Shown: positions 50,780-60,541 of the stretch, one piece after another
Numbering within the stretch: position 1 is the stretch's first letter
Layout: each line of letters starts with the position of its first letter
From: Bacteroidetes bacterium GWF2_43_63
GTDB lineage: Bacteria; Bacteroidota; Bacteroidia; Bacteroidales; DTU049
Assembly: GCA_001769275.1 (NCBI GenBank)
Contig: MEOQ01000042.1
Location: 62,001-126,000 of the forward strand
Reading direction: 5' to 3'
Length of the DNA: 64,000 nt
The notes under the pieces: model-generated
The model's input: the letters and a program-made list of their open reading frames with translations, nothing else
Told to the model about the DNA's origin: nothing
Databases searched by the model: none
Made by a program: the position numbers and the translations under genes

Positions 50780-51844
50780 ATGAGACAGGCAAAAATTTTT
50801 GCAGCGACTCCCAATCTGTTGTTAATCATTGGCTTGATGGTCATAGCTGTGGGTTTTTCAAGCTGTGGCTGTAAGCGCGAGAAAAAGGAATTTGATCGTG
50901 AAGTTTCCGACAGCAAACTGGATTCGCTTTCATTCATAAAAGTGAGCATCAATCGCTACGAACAGGATTTATTTGCCATTCCTGTTGACAGTCTGAAGGA
51001 AGGACTCGTAAACATGCAGGATAAATACAGCTTTTTTTATTCACCCGAAGATTTAAACGATCCGATGAATATTGCCTATATGAAGCAATACCTGAAAGAT
51101 CCGACCATTCTGTCGTTGTATCGCGAAGCCATGAAACAATATCCTTCGCTCGCATGGCTCGAATCGGAGCTTACCATGACTTTCAGGCGGATTAAATATC
51201 TGATTCCCTCCTGGACTGTTCCAACGGTGTACACGTATGTTTCGGGCGGCGATATTGAATTGCCGGTGAAATATGCAGACAATAATCTTGTGATTGCGCT
51301 GGATCTTTTTCTGGGCGAAAAATATCCGGTTTACAATATGTGGGGTATCCCTCAGTATATTTCGAATCGAATGACAAAGGATTATCTGGTTATTAAATGT
51401 GCAACGGAAATCTGCAGAGCATATCTTGAAAAAAACTGTCCTGCCGGCAAATCGATGTTGGATAAAATGGTGTACGAAGGAAAACTGCTTTATTTTACCG
51501 ACGTGACAGTTCCTTCCGCTGCCGATTCTATTCGTATTGGATATACAGGGCAGCAGCTGTTTTGGGCCGAGAAAAATCAGGGAAATGTATGGGGCTTTTT
51601 TATTGAGAAAAAGCTTCTTCATTCAACCGAAATGCGCGAAATCAATAAGTTTATCGGCGAAGCTCCTTTCACAAGTGCTTTTTCGAACAACAGCGCACCC
51701 CGCATCGGGCGCTATATCGGATGGCAGATTGTACGTTCATATATGGCGAAAAACAAAAACGTAACATTCGAGCAGTTGCTGAAAAACAACAATTCACAGG
51801 AAATTCTGAATAAGTCAGGTTATAAGCCGGAGAAAACGGAATAG
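50780..51844 (+). CDS. gldB: gliding motility lipoprotein GldB
   Basis: A 354-residue lipoprotein with signal peptide and lipobox (VGFSSCG), so the mature protein is anchored by Cys. The body matches GldB in characteristic stretches: SINRYEQDLFAIPVD, then MLDKMVYEGKLLYF, then IGRYIGWQIVRSYM. GldB is needed for gliding in Flavobacterium and is found with T9SS in many non-gliding Bacteroidota; its biochemical role is unsettled. The usual partner gldC is not seen after it; the transposase region follows instead. It diverges from the barrel gene and lies near nadE, as in relatives. Confidence 0.87.
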   Translation: MRQAKIFAATPNLLLIIGLMVIAVGFSSCGCKREKKEFDREVSDSKLDSLSFIKVSINRYEQDLFAIPVDSLKEGLVNMQDKYSFFYSPEDLNDPMNIAYMKQYLKDPTILSLYREAMKQYPSLAWLESELTMTFRRIKYLIPSWTVPTVYTYVSGGDIELPVKYADNNLVIALDLFLGEKYPVYNMWGIPQYISNRMTKDYLVIKCATEICRAYLEKNCPAGKSMLDKMVYEGKLLYFTDVTVPSAADSIRIGYTGQQLFWAEKNQGNVWGFFIEKKLLHSTEMREINKFIGEAPFTSAFSNNSAPRIGRYIGWQIVRSYMAKNKNVTFEQLLKNNNSQEILNKSGYKPEKTE

Positions 51845-51870
51845 AAAGGTCGAGAAGAAGTCTAAGATCA

Positions 51871-51898
51871 TGGTCACGCGTCAGAGTCACGCGCCCAT
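51871..51898 (-). repeat. CGCGTC hairpin element, variant, inverted
   Basis: TGGTCACGCGTCAGAGTCAC then GCGCCCA; the core differs from the consensus (GTCAGAGTCAC for GTCGGAGAC). It lies just before the transposase repeat. Confidence 0.55.
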
Positions 51899-51930
51899 TA
51901 GCGCTGGACCCCGCCGCGGCGACAACAGCA

Positions 51931-52018
51931 TCCCGACATTTTAGCCCCGCCAAATGCGGGGTAAACTCCAGCAAGAAAGGGCTGATAAACAGACCTGCTG
52001 ACCTGGAATCGTCGGGAA
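51931..52018 (+). repeat. left REP-like repeat of the transposase
   Basis: It begins TCCCGACATTTTAGC and ends GGAATCGTCGGGAA. Its last 33 bases (51987-52019) are identical to 52839-52871. A 25-nt insert with CCCCGCCAAATGCGGGG and a GGAGTTTACC core (reverse) is absent from the right copy. Nested stems: TCCCGAC/GTCGGGA outside, CAGCA/TGCTG inside. Confidence 0.8.
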
Positions 52019-52033
52019 GTAACAGATTTTATG

Positions 52034-52041
52034 TAGTTTTG
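52034..52041 (+). promoter_or_regulatory. -7 element TAGTTTTG of the transposase gene
   Basis: A perfect TAnnTTTG, 15 nt before the ATG at 52057 and 16 nt after the left repeat. Confidence 0.5.
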
Positions 52042-52056
52042 TTTAAATAAAATGAA

Positions 52057-52707
52057 ATGAAAGAGCCATTTGTGGCAGGCAGATATTATCATGTTTTCAA
52101 CAGAGGAAATGACGGGATTGACTTGTTTAAATCAGAGGATGACTACAATCATTTTCTTGAGTTGTATTTAATATATGCAAATCCTTTTCTTGAAACACTT
52201 TCTTGGTGTTTGATGAAGAATCACTATCATTTTTGTGTACGTATTAAGAGATTTGAGGAAATTGGTTGCTTCGATAAACGAAGCCGATGGGCAAATGATT
52301 TAAGTGATAAGTGGAGACTTTTTCAAAGAAATGATATACCTGAAGAATATCAGATAAGCCCAAATCCTCTGCGAATGCTTAATTTCATGTTTGATGCCTA
52401 CTCGAAATATTTCAATTTTAAATACAAAAGAACTGGAGTGCTTTTCGAGCGAGGAATCGAACGAAGACTTGTTGAAAACAATGATTATTTAATTGAACTG
52501 ATTCTTTATATTCACAACAACCCGGTTAAACATCGGATAACTCCCACCCCTGATTTGTACTACTGGTCATCGTATAATGAAATATTAAAAGGGAGCTCTG
52601 TTTTCTGCAATTCGAGACAAATCATTAAATTATTTGATTCTGAAGAGAACTTCATTTATGCTCACAAGGCGAAATTTTCGGATGATTCAGCATGGAGTGA
52701 TTATTAG
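52057..52707 (+). CDS. REP-associated tyrosine transposase (Y1, HUH)
   Basis: A 216-residue transposase_17/Y1 family protein. The HUH metal site is seen as MKNHYHFCV, preceded by YHVFNRGNDG (RAYT N-terminal motif) and LSWCLM. The catalytic Tyr lies in ILYIHNNPVKH, the YIHxNP motif of the family. These enzymes nick single-stranded DNA at hairpins. Both sides carry the same repeat (51931-52018 and 52804-52870), as expected for a RAYT acting on REP elements. The gene is full length with no frameshift, so it may be active. Confidence 0.9.
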   Translation: MKEPFVAGRYYHVFNRGNDGIDLFKSEDDYNHFLELYLIYANPFLETLSWCLMKNHYHFCVRIKRFEEIGCFDKRSRWANDLSDKWRLFQRNDIPEEYQISPNPLRMLNFMFDAYSKYFNFKYKRTGVLFERGIERRLVENNDYLIELILYIHNNPVKHRITPTPDLYYWSSYNEILKGSSVFCNSRQIIKLFDSEENFIYAHKAKFSDDSAWSDY

Positions 52708-52732
52708 TTGTCCTGAAAATTGTTTTTCACCA

Positions 52733-52800
52733 GCACCCAACGATTCCGTGTCCATTCCTTTTCTCTATGCAGGTCGGTTGGACGCCAAAATGTTGGGTGC
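52733..52800. repeat. 9-bp inverted repeat between transposase and right repeat
   Basis: GCACCCAAC (52733-52741) and GTTGGGTGC (52792-52800) are perfect complements, 50 nt apart. They begin 26 nt after the transposase stop and end 3 nt before the right repeat. Confidence 0.6.
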
Positions 52801-52803
52801 ACT

Positions 52804-52870
52804 TTCCGACATTTTAGCGTCAGCATGAAAGGGTTGACAAACAGACCTGCTGACCTGGAATCGTCGGGAA
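52804..52870 (+). repeat. right REP-like repeat of the transposase
   Basis: TTCCGACATTTTAGC, then a short loop, then the same end as the left copy. The inner arms GTCAGCA and TGCTGAC pair perfectly. Same orientation as the left copy. Confidence 0.8.
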
Positions 52871-52985
52871 GAAATTTCAAATCGCGATAACTCTTGCGAC
52901 TGATTTTGTAAATCGTTTAGAGCCTTGCGCCACAATATAATATCTCCATTCAAAAAATCGTTATACTTGCATTAATCCATCCAAA

Positions 52986-53852
52986 ATGAAATCAATAGCT
53001 GTATTATTTATTCTGATCTGCTCAATGATTGGAGCTGTCGTTTCGCAGAACCAGAGCGGTGTTCAATACACTCCTCTTGGAAAATGTCTTGAGAATCCGG
53101 GCTTCGAATTTTCAGCCAGATATCTGGGATATACCGGAGGGATGTTTATTGAAGCAGCCATGAAAAACAAAAGCAACCAGCCCATGAATGTTCTTGTCGA
53201 GCCCGGACGCAGGCTTATTGCAGACACTGCGCGATGTCAGGATTTATTCATTGTGAAAGCTTATTTTGTTACAATAGCGCCCAATTCCGAAGTGAAAGTG
53301 AAAATCCGTGGCTTTTGCTGTGAGAGCGACAACTCAGCACCTATCAAAGAAATGAAATACAGTCCGGGCTACATGGCTCCTGAGAAATGGGTGAACCTTG
53401 CAACTTTTATCAATCAGAATGAATTTCCTGAGGATGCAACACAACATGCGGTGTGGGTGATTTCTAACGGGCATGACATCGCAGGTGTAGATTGCGGCAA
53501 ACGCGAACAAACGCTTGCTTTGCGCAAAATGCTGTGCGAACTTACAGGAAAAGAAATGCCATGGGCAACGGTGCAATACAAAGAAGATTCAACCGTTGTT
53601 TTTACCGGTGCTGTAACCCGCATTCGTGGCGATATTCAGTATTATGTAAGATACAACTGTCCCGTTACAATTATTCTCACCGATAATGCTGGCCGCCTCA
53701 TCAAAACCATGATGGAACCCACCATTCATGGCATAGGCAGATATACCTGGACGCTTGATCTTGATGTGACCAATTATCCTTCGGGCGATTACGAAGTTCG
53801 CATTTACGAAGATGAATCGATTTTGCTTGATCGGAAGAAGTTTGTGATATGA
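52986..53852 (+). CDS. secreted protein of unknown function
   Basis: A 288-residue protein with a signal peptide (MKSIAVLFILICSMIGAVVSQ). The first half has a beta pattern and conserved-looking Cys (TARCQDLFIVK, then GFCCESDNSAP, then GVDCGKREQTL). The last 80 residues resemble a FlgD/T9SS-like beta sandwich (ILTDNAGRLIKTM, SGDYEVRIYEDES) but lack a proper PNP motif. I cannot name a family. A weak -7 element (TATACTTG, 52962) lies 16 nt upstream, and a strong terminator follows. The gene stands alone. Confidence 0.65.
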   Translation: MKSIAVLFILICSMIGAVVSQNQSGVQYTPLGKCLENPGFEFSARYLGYTGGMFIEAAMKNKSNQPMNVLVEPGRRLIADTARCQDLFIVKAYFVTIAPNSEVKVKIRGFCCESDNSAPIKEMKYSPGYMAPEKWVNLATFINQNEFPEDATQHAVWVISNGHDIAGVDCGKREQTLALRKMLCELTGKEMPWATVQYKEDSTVVFTGAVTRIRGDIQYYVRYNCPVTIILTDNAGRLIKTMMEPTIHGIGRYTWTLDLDVTNYPSGDYEVRIYEDESILLDRKKFVI

Positions 53853-53871
53853 GGAAGCCCAAAAAGATATA

Positions 53872-53900
53872 AAAAAAGCCGCTTATAAAGCGGCTTTTTT
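53872..53900. terminator. bidirectional rho-independent terminator
   Basis: The 13-bp arms AAAAAAGCCGCTT and AAGCGGCTTTTTT with loop ATA lie 19 nt after the stop at 53852. They can serve both this gene and, less directly, the converging surface-protein gene. Confidence 0.8.
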
Positions 53901-54012
53901 GAATTAATACGTTTCATCTGGGAGTAACTTTTCCTGAATTTGGAAATGAATTTCCCAATTTAATTGATTTCGTGATTAGGCTTTGCGATGTTCAAATCCA
54001 ATTAGTTGACGG

Positions 54013-57000
54013 TTATTTTTTTATTACCCGAATAGTCAGAACATTTTTCTGAGAGCGACATTGCAAATTATAAACTGCAGGTTGCAGATTATATAGATTT
54101 AACAATGTTCGGAATTCCGAATTGCTGGCGATACATTTCTTTTGATAAACAACCTTTCCTAATTCGTTAATTATTTCCAGCGTAAATTCACCTTCGTCCA
54201 GATTTTGAATCACAACGTTGACTTCGTCTACAAACGGATTGGGATACGCTTGCATGGTAGGTTGCACTTCGGTGTAGTTGTCGCAATTAAGCGTGATGAT
54301 CGGATAAATTGTTGTTGTACCATCAAAATCTACCTGGGATAAGCGATAGTAATTATCTCCCTGCCACAGGTTTTCGTCAATAAACAAATAATCTATTAAA
54401 CTATTTGAGTTTCCGGCACCTTCAATTCTGCCAATTTCATAAAACTCGTTTTCGCCTTTGCGTTTTTCTACAAGAAAGTAGTCATTGTTTGTTTCAGAGG
54501 CTGTTTGCCAATAAACAGCAGCGGTTGAATTCTGGCAGCTTGCATAGAGTTTTAAAAGGTTGACCGGCAAGGTACTTGGGGGAGCTGTGTAATTCGATAT
54601 TTTTTCACAATTTACGGTGGTTGAAGAAAATGTAGCTGTTAGTTGATGTTGCAAACCATCAGGTATTAACCCTGTTAAAGTATATGCCTGAGGACTGGTG
54701 AATGGTGCTGTAAAAGTCTGGCAAACTGTACCGTCACAAATTTTCAATGTGCCAGTTGCTGGAGGATCGATAAAGTTAATATCACCCGAAACCGTGTATG
54801 TGGAACCAGTTTCTGTTGTGGTTGCAGTTATACTGGTAATATTACATTGAGTAACAATATTGCAATCTGCTGCACCTGCACCTGGAGCCCCGAAATTAGT
54901 CTGGTTAAATGATACCGTTCCGGCACAACCAGCCCAATTGCCGATTATTATAATATAGTATTCACCTACGACTGCATTGCGTATTTGAAGATACTCTGTT
55001 GCAGAGAGACTTCCGGAAAAATCAACCAAATTGCCGGATGGCGAGGCCAGTACATCTATCTCGCATAATGGGATCTCTGAAATTGTTGTTGTAGCTTCGG
55101 ATGTTGGATTGTAAGTGCTGTGGTACTCGGGGAAAGCATTGTCAAAAAGCTCACTTGGAGTAGTATTGGTTAAATCGGAAGCCAAACAAGTTACATTAGG
55201 AAATGGTCCGTAACATGAAAAATCCACATCACCACAGGAACTTGCAATGGTCATATCTAAGTCTCCGTCTTGAGATATTTGCATATACCACCATGAAGGA
55301 TTCTCCATATAGGTACACTGCCCAGCTGGGGCGGGCACAGCATCACTTGTTATATCGAAAGTTACACCAGGGCTATCATTTGATGCACAAAACGCAACAG
55401 CATTTTCGCAGGTGCTTGACCCAACAACCGAAACCACGTTTGATGTTGAAACACAAATGTTAAATGTGGTTGTTTGACCAGCAGTACCGATATATGTATA
55501 AACACGCACATAATACGTTTCACCGATAGTCAATCCTGATATAGTACTAACATCGGCATCATTGCATTTTATATTGGTCAATGACCCGCAGGTTCCACTA
55601 TAAACTGAATGATACATGTCGGTTACGGAACCAGCGATATTCAACAAGCTGATGGTATGAGACGCGTTTGTTGCTACAAAACTGAACCATACATCATCAT
55701 CCGCTGTTCCGGAACAGGAATTCGTCTGAGCAGATGCTGAGGCGCATTGGACAGTTCCTGCGGTTACCACAGTGCAGGTTGTTCCTGCATTTACGGTCAA
55801 TGGGGTGGCATTGACACATTCGTCGTTAGATGGAGCAGATGTGATGTACTGCAAAGATGATGAATTTGCAGTACCACCACTTGAAGTACACTTAATTTCC
55901 CTATAATAATAAAGGCCTGAAACACTTGGAGTATATGTAGCTCCCGTGGCCCCCGGAATCAATGTCCAGGGTGCGCCACCAGTAGGAGAAGAATACCACT
56001 GGTATGTTAATCCGCTTGCTTCGGTGGAGCCGGTAACACTGATTGCTCCTGTATGGCCACATGCTGTACTGGATGCGGTAGTTGTGCCTCCCAGTGGAGT
56101 GCCCGAGCATGGTGGAGCTGCTGTGATATTTACACAATAATCTTCTGTTTCTCCCCAGGTATAGGCTGTACTCGCATAATTTGTTGCAGTTGGAAAAGTC
56201 GTTTGTTGGGAAACAACTCTCATTCTGGTTATACCAGTTAATGCAGAGAGCGGAACGACAAAGCTTCCCGTTTCAGTATGTGGCCCGGATGTACTCGCGG
56301 CAGATGAATAACATCTTTCTGTAGTCTCAAATACTCCATTTTGATTGTAGTCAATATATATTTGAAAGCCATGTGAGTAGGATGTTCCTGTTGTTAATGA
56401 ACTGATACTAAAATTGGTTGTAGCCAATTGTTGAATATCTGGAGCAGCTACAGACCCTGTATAGTTACTATATCTGAATGCAATTGAGCCAGCACCTGGT
56501 GCAACTGCGCCAAGGGTGCTTGAGTTGTTTAAAGTTCCGACTGTAACATTAGAAATATCTTCATCAACAGTACTTGAGGCATAAATGGCTGGATATGCTC
56601 CACACGAGCAAATATCTCCAACAACAGTATATGAAACAACATTTGTATTGTTTGTACCGCCACCATTAGCACAAGTAGTAACAAGCTGATACCAGGTGTT
56701 GGCTGTAGCTGAGGTTGTTAATGTAGAACTTGTTGCTCCGGCAATGTTTGTCCATGGTCCTGTTGAAGATGTTCCGGATTGCCACTGGTACGTAATTCCC
56801 CCAGCCGCTGTAAGTCCTGTCGCCGATAGCGTAAAGTTGGTCGCCGCACAACCTGACCCAGAACTGATAGTAGCGGTTCCTGCATTTGGAGTGCCTGTAC
56901 AAGCCGTTGCTGCTGTTATATTTACACAATAATCTTCGGCTTCACCATATGAGTACGTTGTTGACTGAGCATAATTATTTACAGAAGGGAATGTTGTTTC

Positions 57001-58815
57001 TACGCAAACAACACGCATTCTTGTAATACCCAATGTTGCTGAAAACGGTACAACAAAGCTCCCTGTTTCTGTATGTGGTCCCGAAGTACTTGCAGCAGAA
57101 CTGTATGCCTGTTCTCCGGCATCAGCAAAATCCCCATCCTGGTTATAATCAATGTAAATCTGAAAACCATTATTGTAATTCGAGCCTGTTGTTAATGAGC
57201 TAAGACTGAAGTTAATAGTAGCTAATTGCTGGAGATTTGGTGCTCCAACTATTCCTGTATAATTACTGTATCGGAAAGCAATTGATCCGGCTCCTCCTGC
57301 AACAGCTCCTAAAGCACTGGTATTATTCAGTGATCCGACAGTCACATTACCGATATCTTCATCAGCCACATTGGATGCATAATTCGAAGGATATGCACCA
57401 CAGGAACAAAGATCTCCAACAATAGAGTAAGAAACAACATTTGTATTATTTGTTAAGCTACTATTTGTGCACGTGGTTACAAGTATATACCATGTATTCG
57501 CTGTTGCTGAGGTGATCAATGTTGAATTTGTTGCACCGGCAATGTTTGTCCATGGTCCCGTTGAAGACGTTCCGGATTGCCACTGGTAAGTAATTCCACC
57601 ATCTGCGGTTAGCCCAGTAGCTGATAATGTAAAGTTGGTTGATGCACAACCTGTCGCAGAGCTAATGGATGCCGTGCCAGCATTTGGCGTACCTGCACAG
57701 GGAGAAACACAGGACCTGGAAATTGTAAAATCACCGGTTGTGGTTCCTGTTCCGTAATAACCAACATAAACATAATAGGTTGTTCCTAATGTAGTGGTAA
57801 AAGTATACGTTTCGGTACCACTGCTAAGGGCAGCATCTTTACATGCAATATTTGTAAGACTGCCGCATGTGCCGCTCATAATGGCCATTTCAGCATCAAA
57901 TGCGGTTGTAGTAACTGAAATAGTATTATCGGTTCCTGTTCCGGTAAATGTGTACCACACGCCATAGGTGGACATTGTACAGCCTGTCCCTGCAGTTTCG
58001 GATACGGTGTTGACGGTTGTGCCAGCAAGATTTGTGGTGCCACACGGTAGAGCTGTTGCATTTGCACATAAATCATTGGCTGGAGCTGGGAGTGTATATG
58101 TAATCCTTATATATCCGCTTGCGCCAGCACCTCCAGCATTACTAGTGTTATTTCTATGACCTCCAGCTCCGCCACCTCCATAAGTTGATCCTGCAGTACC
58201 AGCAGCATTATCTGCACCAGAACCACCGCTACCACCTGGGGCAGTTCCGGTACCACCAGCTCTTAATGAGGCAGAAGCACCAGAGGCACTAGTGCTTGCA
58301 CCTGCGCCACCACCACCACCACCACAAGTTGAAGCTGTTCCGTTAACTCCGGCAGCTCCAGCGCCTCCGGCGTATTTTGTTGAGCCGGTTGAAGCGGCTA
58401 CTGTACCACCAGCTCCAGCGCCTCCGGACGTATTTGATGTAACACCTGTTCCAGCCCCCCCCCCCGCTGCTATTACTGATGTTGTGTTGAAAGAGCTTGC
58501 TTCTCCAGCTATAGCTGCAGTTCCGGTAGATGTACCACCACTGCCGCCAGCCCCAATCGTTATTGTATATGAATTCCCAGGAGTTACTGAAACTACGCTT
58601 GATGCATATGCGCCGCCGCCGCCGCCGCCGCCAGCTGCACCTTTAGTAGATATACCATATCCACCACCACCACCGGCACCCCAGCATTCAACGGTTACAG
58701 AAGTCACCCCGGCAGGGCATGTCCATGAACCGGAAGTAGTGAATGTTACTGTTGTTTGCCCAAATGCGAAAAGTCCTAAAAGACCGAGAATGGTGAAAAT
58801 ATATAATTTTTTCAT
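54013..58815 (-). CDS. glycine-rich GEVED T9SS surface protein with G11 tract
   Basis: A 1600-residue secreted protein. Approximate layout: signal peptide 1-20 (LLGLFAFGQ); Gly-rich domain 21-245 with homopolymer runs; a PPC-like domain 248-370; then Ig-like/GEVED pairs with the GEVED signature [13 protein letters not shown] at about 630 and [13 protein letters not shown] at about 895; a third Ig-like and a second PPC-like domain to about 1130; further beta domains; and a T9SS type A sorting domain from about 1520 ([27 protein letters not shown]). Eleven consecutive G (58455-58465) lie near residue 117-120, inside the Gly-rich part, and a (GCC)7 run is close by. Slippage would truncate the protein early. 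Transcribed after 58840. Confidence 0.85.
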   Translation of the reverse strand: MKKLYIFTILGLLGLFAFGQTTVTFTTSGSWTCPAGVTSVTVECWGAGGGGGYGISTKGAAGGGGGGGAYASSVVSVTPGNSYTITIGAGGSGGTSTGTAAIAGEASSFNTTSVIAAGGGAGTGVTSNTSGGAGAGGTVAASTGSTKYAGGAGAAGVNGTASTCGGGGGGAGASTSASGASASLRAGGTGTAPGGSGGSGADNAAGTAGSTYGGGGAGGHRNNTSNAGGAGASGYIRITYTLPAPANDLCANATALPCGTTNLAGTTVNTVSETAGTGCTMSTYGVWYTFTGTGTDNTISVTTTAFDAEMAIMSGTCGSLTNIACKDAALSSGTETYTFTTTLGTTYYVYVGYYGTGTTTGDFTISRSCVSPCAGTPNAGTASISSATGCASTNFTLSATGLTADGGITYQWQSGTSSTGPWTNIAGATNSTLITSATANTWYILVTTCTNSSLTNNTNVVSYSIVGDLCSCGAYPSNYASNVADEDIGNVTVGSLNNTSALGAVAGGAGSIAFRYSNYTGIVGAPNLQQLATINFSLSSLTTGSNYNNGFQIYIDYNQDGDFADAGEQAYSSAASTSGPHTETGSFVVPFSATLGITRMRVVCVETTFPSVNNYAQSTTYSYGEAEDYCVNITAATACTGTPNAGTATISSGSGCAATNFTLSATGLTAAGGITYQWQSGTSSTGPWTNIAGATSSTLTTSATANTWYQLVTTCANGGGTNNTNVVSYTVVGDICSCGAYPAIYASSTVDEDISNVTVGTLNNSSTLGAVAPGAGSIAFRYSNYTGSVAAPDIQQLATTNFSISSLTTGTSYSHGFQIYIDYNQNGVFETTERCYSSAASTSGPHTETGSFVVPLSALTGITRMRVVSQQTTFPTATNYASTAYTWGETEDYCVNITAAPPCSGTPLGGTTTASSTACGHTGAISVTGSTEASGLTYQWYSSPTGGAPWTLIPGATGATYTPSVSGLYYYREIKCTSSGGTANSSSLQYITSAPSNDECVNATPLTVNAGTTCTVVTAGTVQCASASAQTNSCSGTADDDVWFSFVATNASHTISLLNIAGSVTDMYHSVYSGTCGSLTNIKCNDADVSTISGLTIGETYYVRVYTYIGTAGQTTTFNICVSTSNVVSVVGSSTCENAVAFCASNDSPGVTFDITSDAVPAPAGQCTYMENPSWWYMQISQDGDLDMTIASSCGDVDFSCYGPFPNVTCLASDLTNTTPSELFDNAFPEYHSTYNPTSEATTTISEIPLCEIDVLASPSGNLVDFSGSLSATEYLQIRNAVVGEYYIIIIGNWAGCAGTVSFNQTNFGAPGAGAADCNIVTQCNITSITATTTETGSTYTVSGDINFIDPPATGTLKICDGTVCQTFTAPFTSPQAYTLTGLIPDGLQHQLTATFSSTTVNCEKISNYTAPPSTLPVNLLKLYASCQNSTAAVYWQTASETNNDYFLVEKRKGENEFYEIGRIEGAGNSNSLIDYLFIDENLWQGDNYYRLSQVDFDGTTTIYPIITLNCDNYTEVQPTMQAYPNPFVDEVNVVIQNLDEGEFTLEIINELGKVVYQKKCIASNSEFRTLLNLYNLQPAVYNLQCRSQKNVLTIRVIKK
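58455..58465 (-). repeat. G11 homopolymer in the coding strand
   Basis: Eleven C on the plus strand, eleven G in the message, encoding part of AAGGGAGTG. The length leaves the frame open in this sequence. Confidence 0.85.
58612..58632 (-). repeat. (GCC)7 trinucleotide repeat
   Basis: Seven perfect GCC units on the plus strand, read as consecutive Gly codons. Length change would keep the frame and alter a Gly run. Confidence 0.75.
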
Positions 58816-58839
58816 GTCTTGAATTGTTACGTCTTCTGA

Positions 58840-59457
58840 CTATTTTAAACTTTCTTTTTGGATGGTAATGCCCCATTTTTCAAGCAAGGCTTCAATCTCA
58901 TCAGGATAGATGGTTCCTTTACTGTACACTTCGAAAGAAGAATTCCCGTTGTAATTGACATCGCTGATAAAATCACTTTCTTTAAATACGCTGATAATAT
59001 CCTTTACCAGATCGTTATCATCAGTCATGTCCAAAGTGAACCAACAGATGTAATAATCATTTAAAACCCCACGCTCTTTAAAATCATTAGAACCTTGATT
59101 TGCAACTGGCTTGTCTGAAACTTCTTCATTAAGCTTGGGAGCCTGAGTCGTAAAATAGAGATGATACGCATCATTAATAGCTTCCACAATCATCTCTTCA
59201 TTAATGTCTTTTTGAGCCTGAAAAAAACAGGTCTTGCCATCTTTAGACAAAACAAAACGTTGTATCGAAGTGTTTGATAAAACTTCTAATTCTATAAATT
59301 TCAAAAAATCAACATCAACCGGATATTGAGATAATTGCATATAGGTAATACGCGTATCGTCGGGATAAAATTTTGTTGCATCAGAACTTACTAATTGAAC
59401 TTGAGAAAAAAGCACAAAAGGCATAAGCCCCAAAAAAAGTGTAATTAGTTTTTTCAT
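58840..59457 (-). CDS. secreted protein of unknown function upstream of the GEVED protein
   Basis: A 205-residue protein with a signal peptide (MKKLITLFLGLMPFVLFSQ). The mature part is acidic, alternates helices and strands, and contains two short cysteine sites (KTCFFQAQ and YICWFTLD). No family recognised. It precedes the 1600-residue surface protein by 24 nt on the same strand, so the two are probably coexpressed. The role as a partner is inferred only from position. Confidence 0.6.
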   Translation of the reverse strand: MKKLITLFLGLMPFVLFSQVQLVSSDATKFYPDDTRITYMQLSQYPVDVDFLKFIELEVLSNTSIQRFVLSKDGKTCFFQAQKDINEEMIVEAINDAYHLYFTTQAPKLNEEVSDKPVANQGSNDFKERGVLNDYYICWFTLDMTDDNDLVKDIISVFKESDFISDVNYNGNSSFEVYSKGTIYPDEIEALLEKWGITIQKESLK

Positions 59458-60027
59458 ATCAATGTTTTTCTTTTATCTGGTCGGTTCCGGGTTTCATTCT
59501 ATTGTTAAGCTTGTGTTTCAAAACAATAACCAAACTGATTGATTTTTTTCTTAATTGCTGGAACTGAATAAAAAGAAATCTGACAAAGCTCCTCTTTCCA
59601 ACTTGATTTAGTCGGATTTGAACGCCAAGAACAAAAGCTTATAACAGATTCCCCCATTAATTCCCCCGAATTAAATTTGTAAATTTTCTGTAAGATTAGA
59701 CAATTCCGAAAAAGTTTAACCTGTACACAGAAAATATGTCCGCAATTTACTAATAATACATTACTAAGCATATGTTTTTATACTATAAAAGATAGTCTTT
59801 TCTCGCACTGTTTGAAAATTTATTACACGAATAAGCAAAATTCACACTATTACAAACTATTAATTAAGATTAAAAAATTTTCCGAAAATAATTAACACAT
59901 CGATCGGATTAGGCTATTGTGGACATACCTTAATAAAATACCGGAGTTCCGGAAATCGGGTAATGAGAATTTTGTCTTGAACGAGAACTGTATTGAATTC
60001 GAACCGAAGTTTAGGTCGAGCCCGGGC

Positions 60028-60118
60028 GAACAAGGAACAAGAAATAAAGAACAAGGAAGTGAGAACGCTACATTACACATTAATTCAAACTTACTTCTTA
60101 CTTCCTTGTTCCTTGTTC
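60028..60118. repeat. inverted pair of GAACAAGGAACAAG
   Basis: Perfect 14-bp arms at 60028-60041 and 60105-60118. The same words occur at 20539-20600. Confidence 0.55.
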
Positions 60119-60159
60119 AATATTCTTTTTCGCGCCTTCGTGGCAAAATTCTTTGCGTC

Positions 60160-60540
60160 TTTGCGCCCTCTGCGCGAAACTTATGTAATATTTCTCTGCG
60201 TCACAGCGTTCTCTGCGCGTCCCATAGAATCAAGCTTCATCGAAGATGAAGTGAAGATTCGCATTAGCGTTCATAAGAGACATGCTGAGGGAAGATGATT
60301 CCTTCGCGTTCATTAGCGTAACCGAAGCGACTGCAAGGCGCTGAGCTCATGAACACCTCTGAAAACAATATAATGAGTGAATAATTCGCGGAAGATGAAA
60401 TCTCTCTGCGCCTCCGCGTTCTCTGCGCGAGACTTTTGTAAAATCTCTCTGCGCCTCCGCGTTCTCTGCGCGAAACTTTAGTAATATTTCCCTGCGTCTT
60501 TGCGTTCTCTGCGCGATGCTTGTGTAAAGTCTCTCTGCGC
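60160..60540. repeat. degenerate 43-45 bp tandem repeats abutting glmS
   Basis: The core TCTGCGCCTCCGCGTTCTCT and GCGCGAAACTT recurs at about 60160, 60193, 60401, 60444 and 60489, with a partial unit at 60530 that runs into the glmS stop. The last three full units are spaced 43 and 45 nt. A unique stretch (60225-60395) separates the first two from the rest. Confidence 0.7.
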
Positions 60541-60541
60541 G

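Larger units (their letters stand above)
59458..60541. other. long non-coding region
   Basis: No credible gene. 59458-59890 is AT-rich; a weak open frame (59505-59771, minus) has no start context or similarity I can see. 60028-60118 holds an inverted pair of GAACAAGG repeats. From 60160 to 60540 GCGCGAAAC-type tandem repeats run up to the glmS stop. Confidence 0.6.

Noticed and set aside
58292-58822. 176-residue Pro/Ala-rich open frame on the plus strand
   Set aside because: It is the complement of the Gly-rich coding sequence (GGN read as NCC), so its Pro runs are an artefact.
59505-59771. 88-residue open frame on the minus strand in the AT-rich gap
   Set aside because: No signal peptide, motif or start context; base composition is that of non-coding DNA.
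60401-60540. possible CRISPR array
   Set aside because: Units are contiguous and degenerate, with no unique spacers of constant length and no cas genes.
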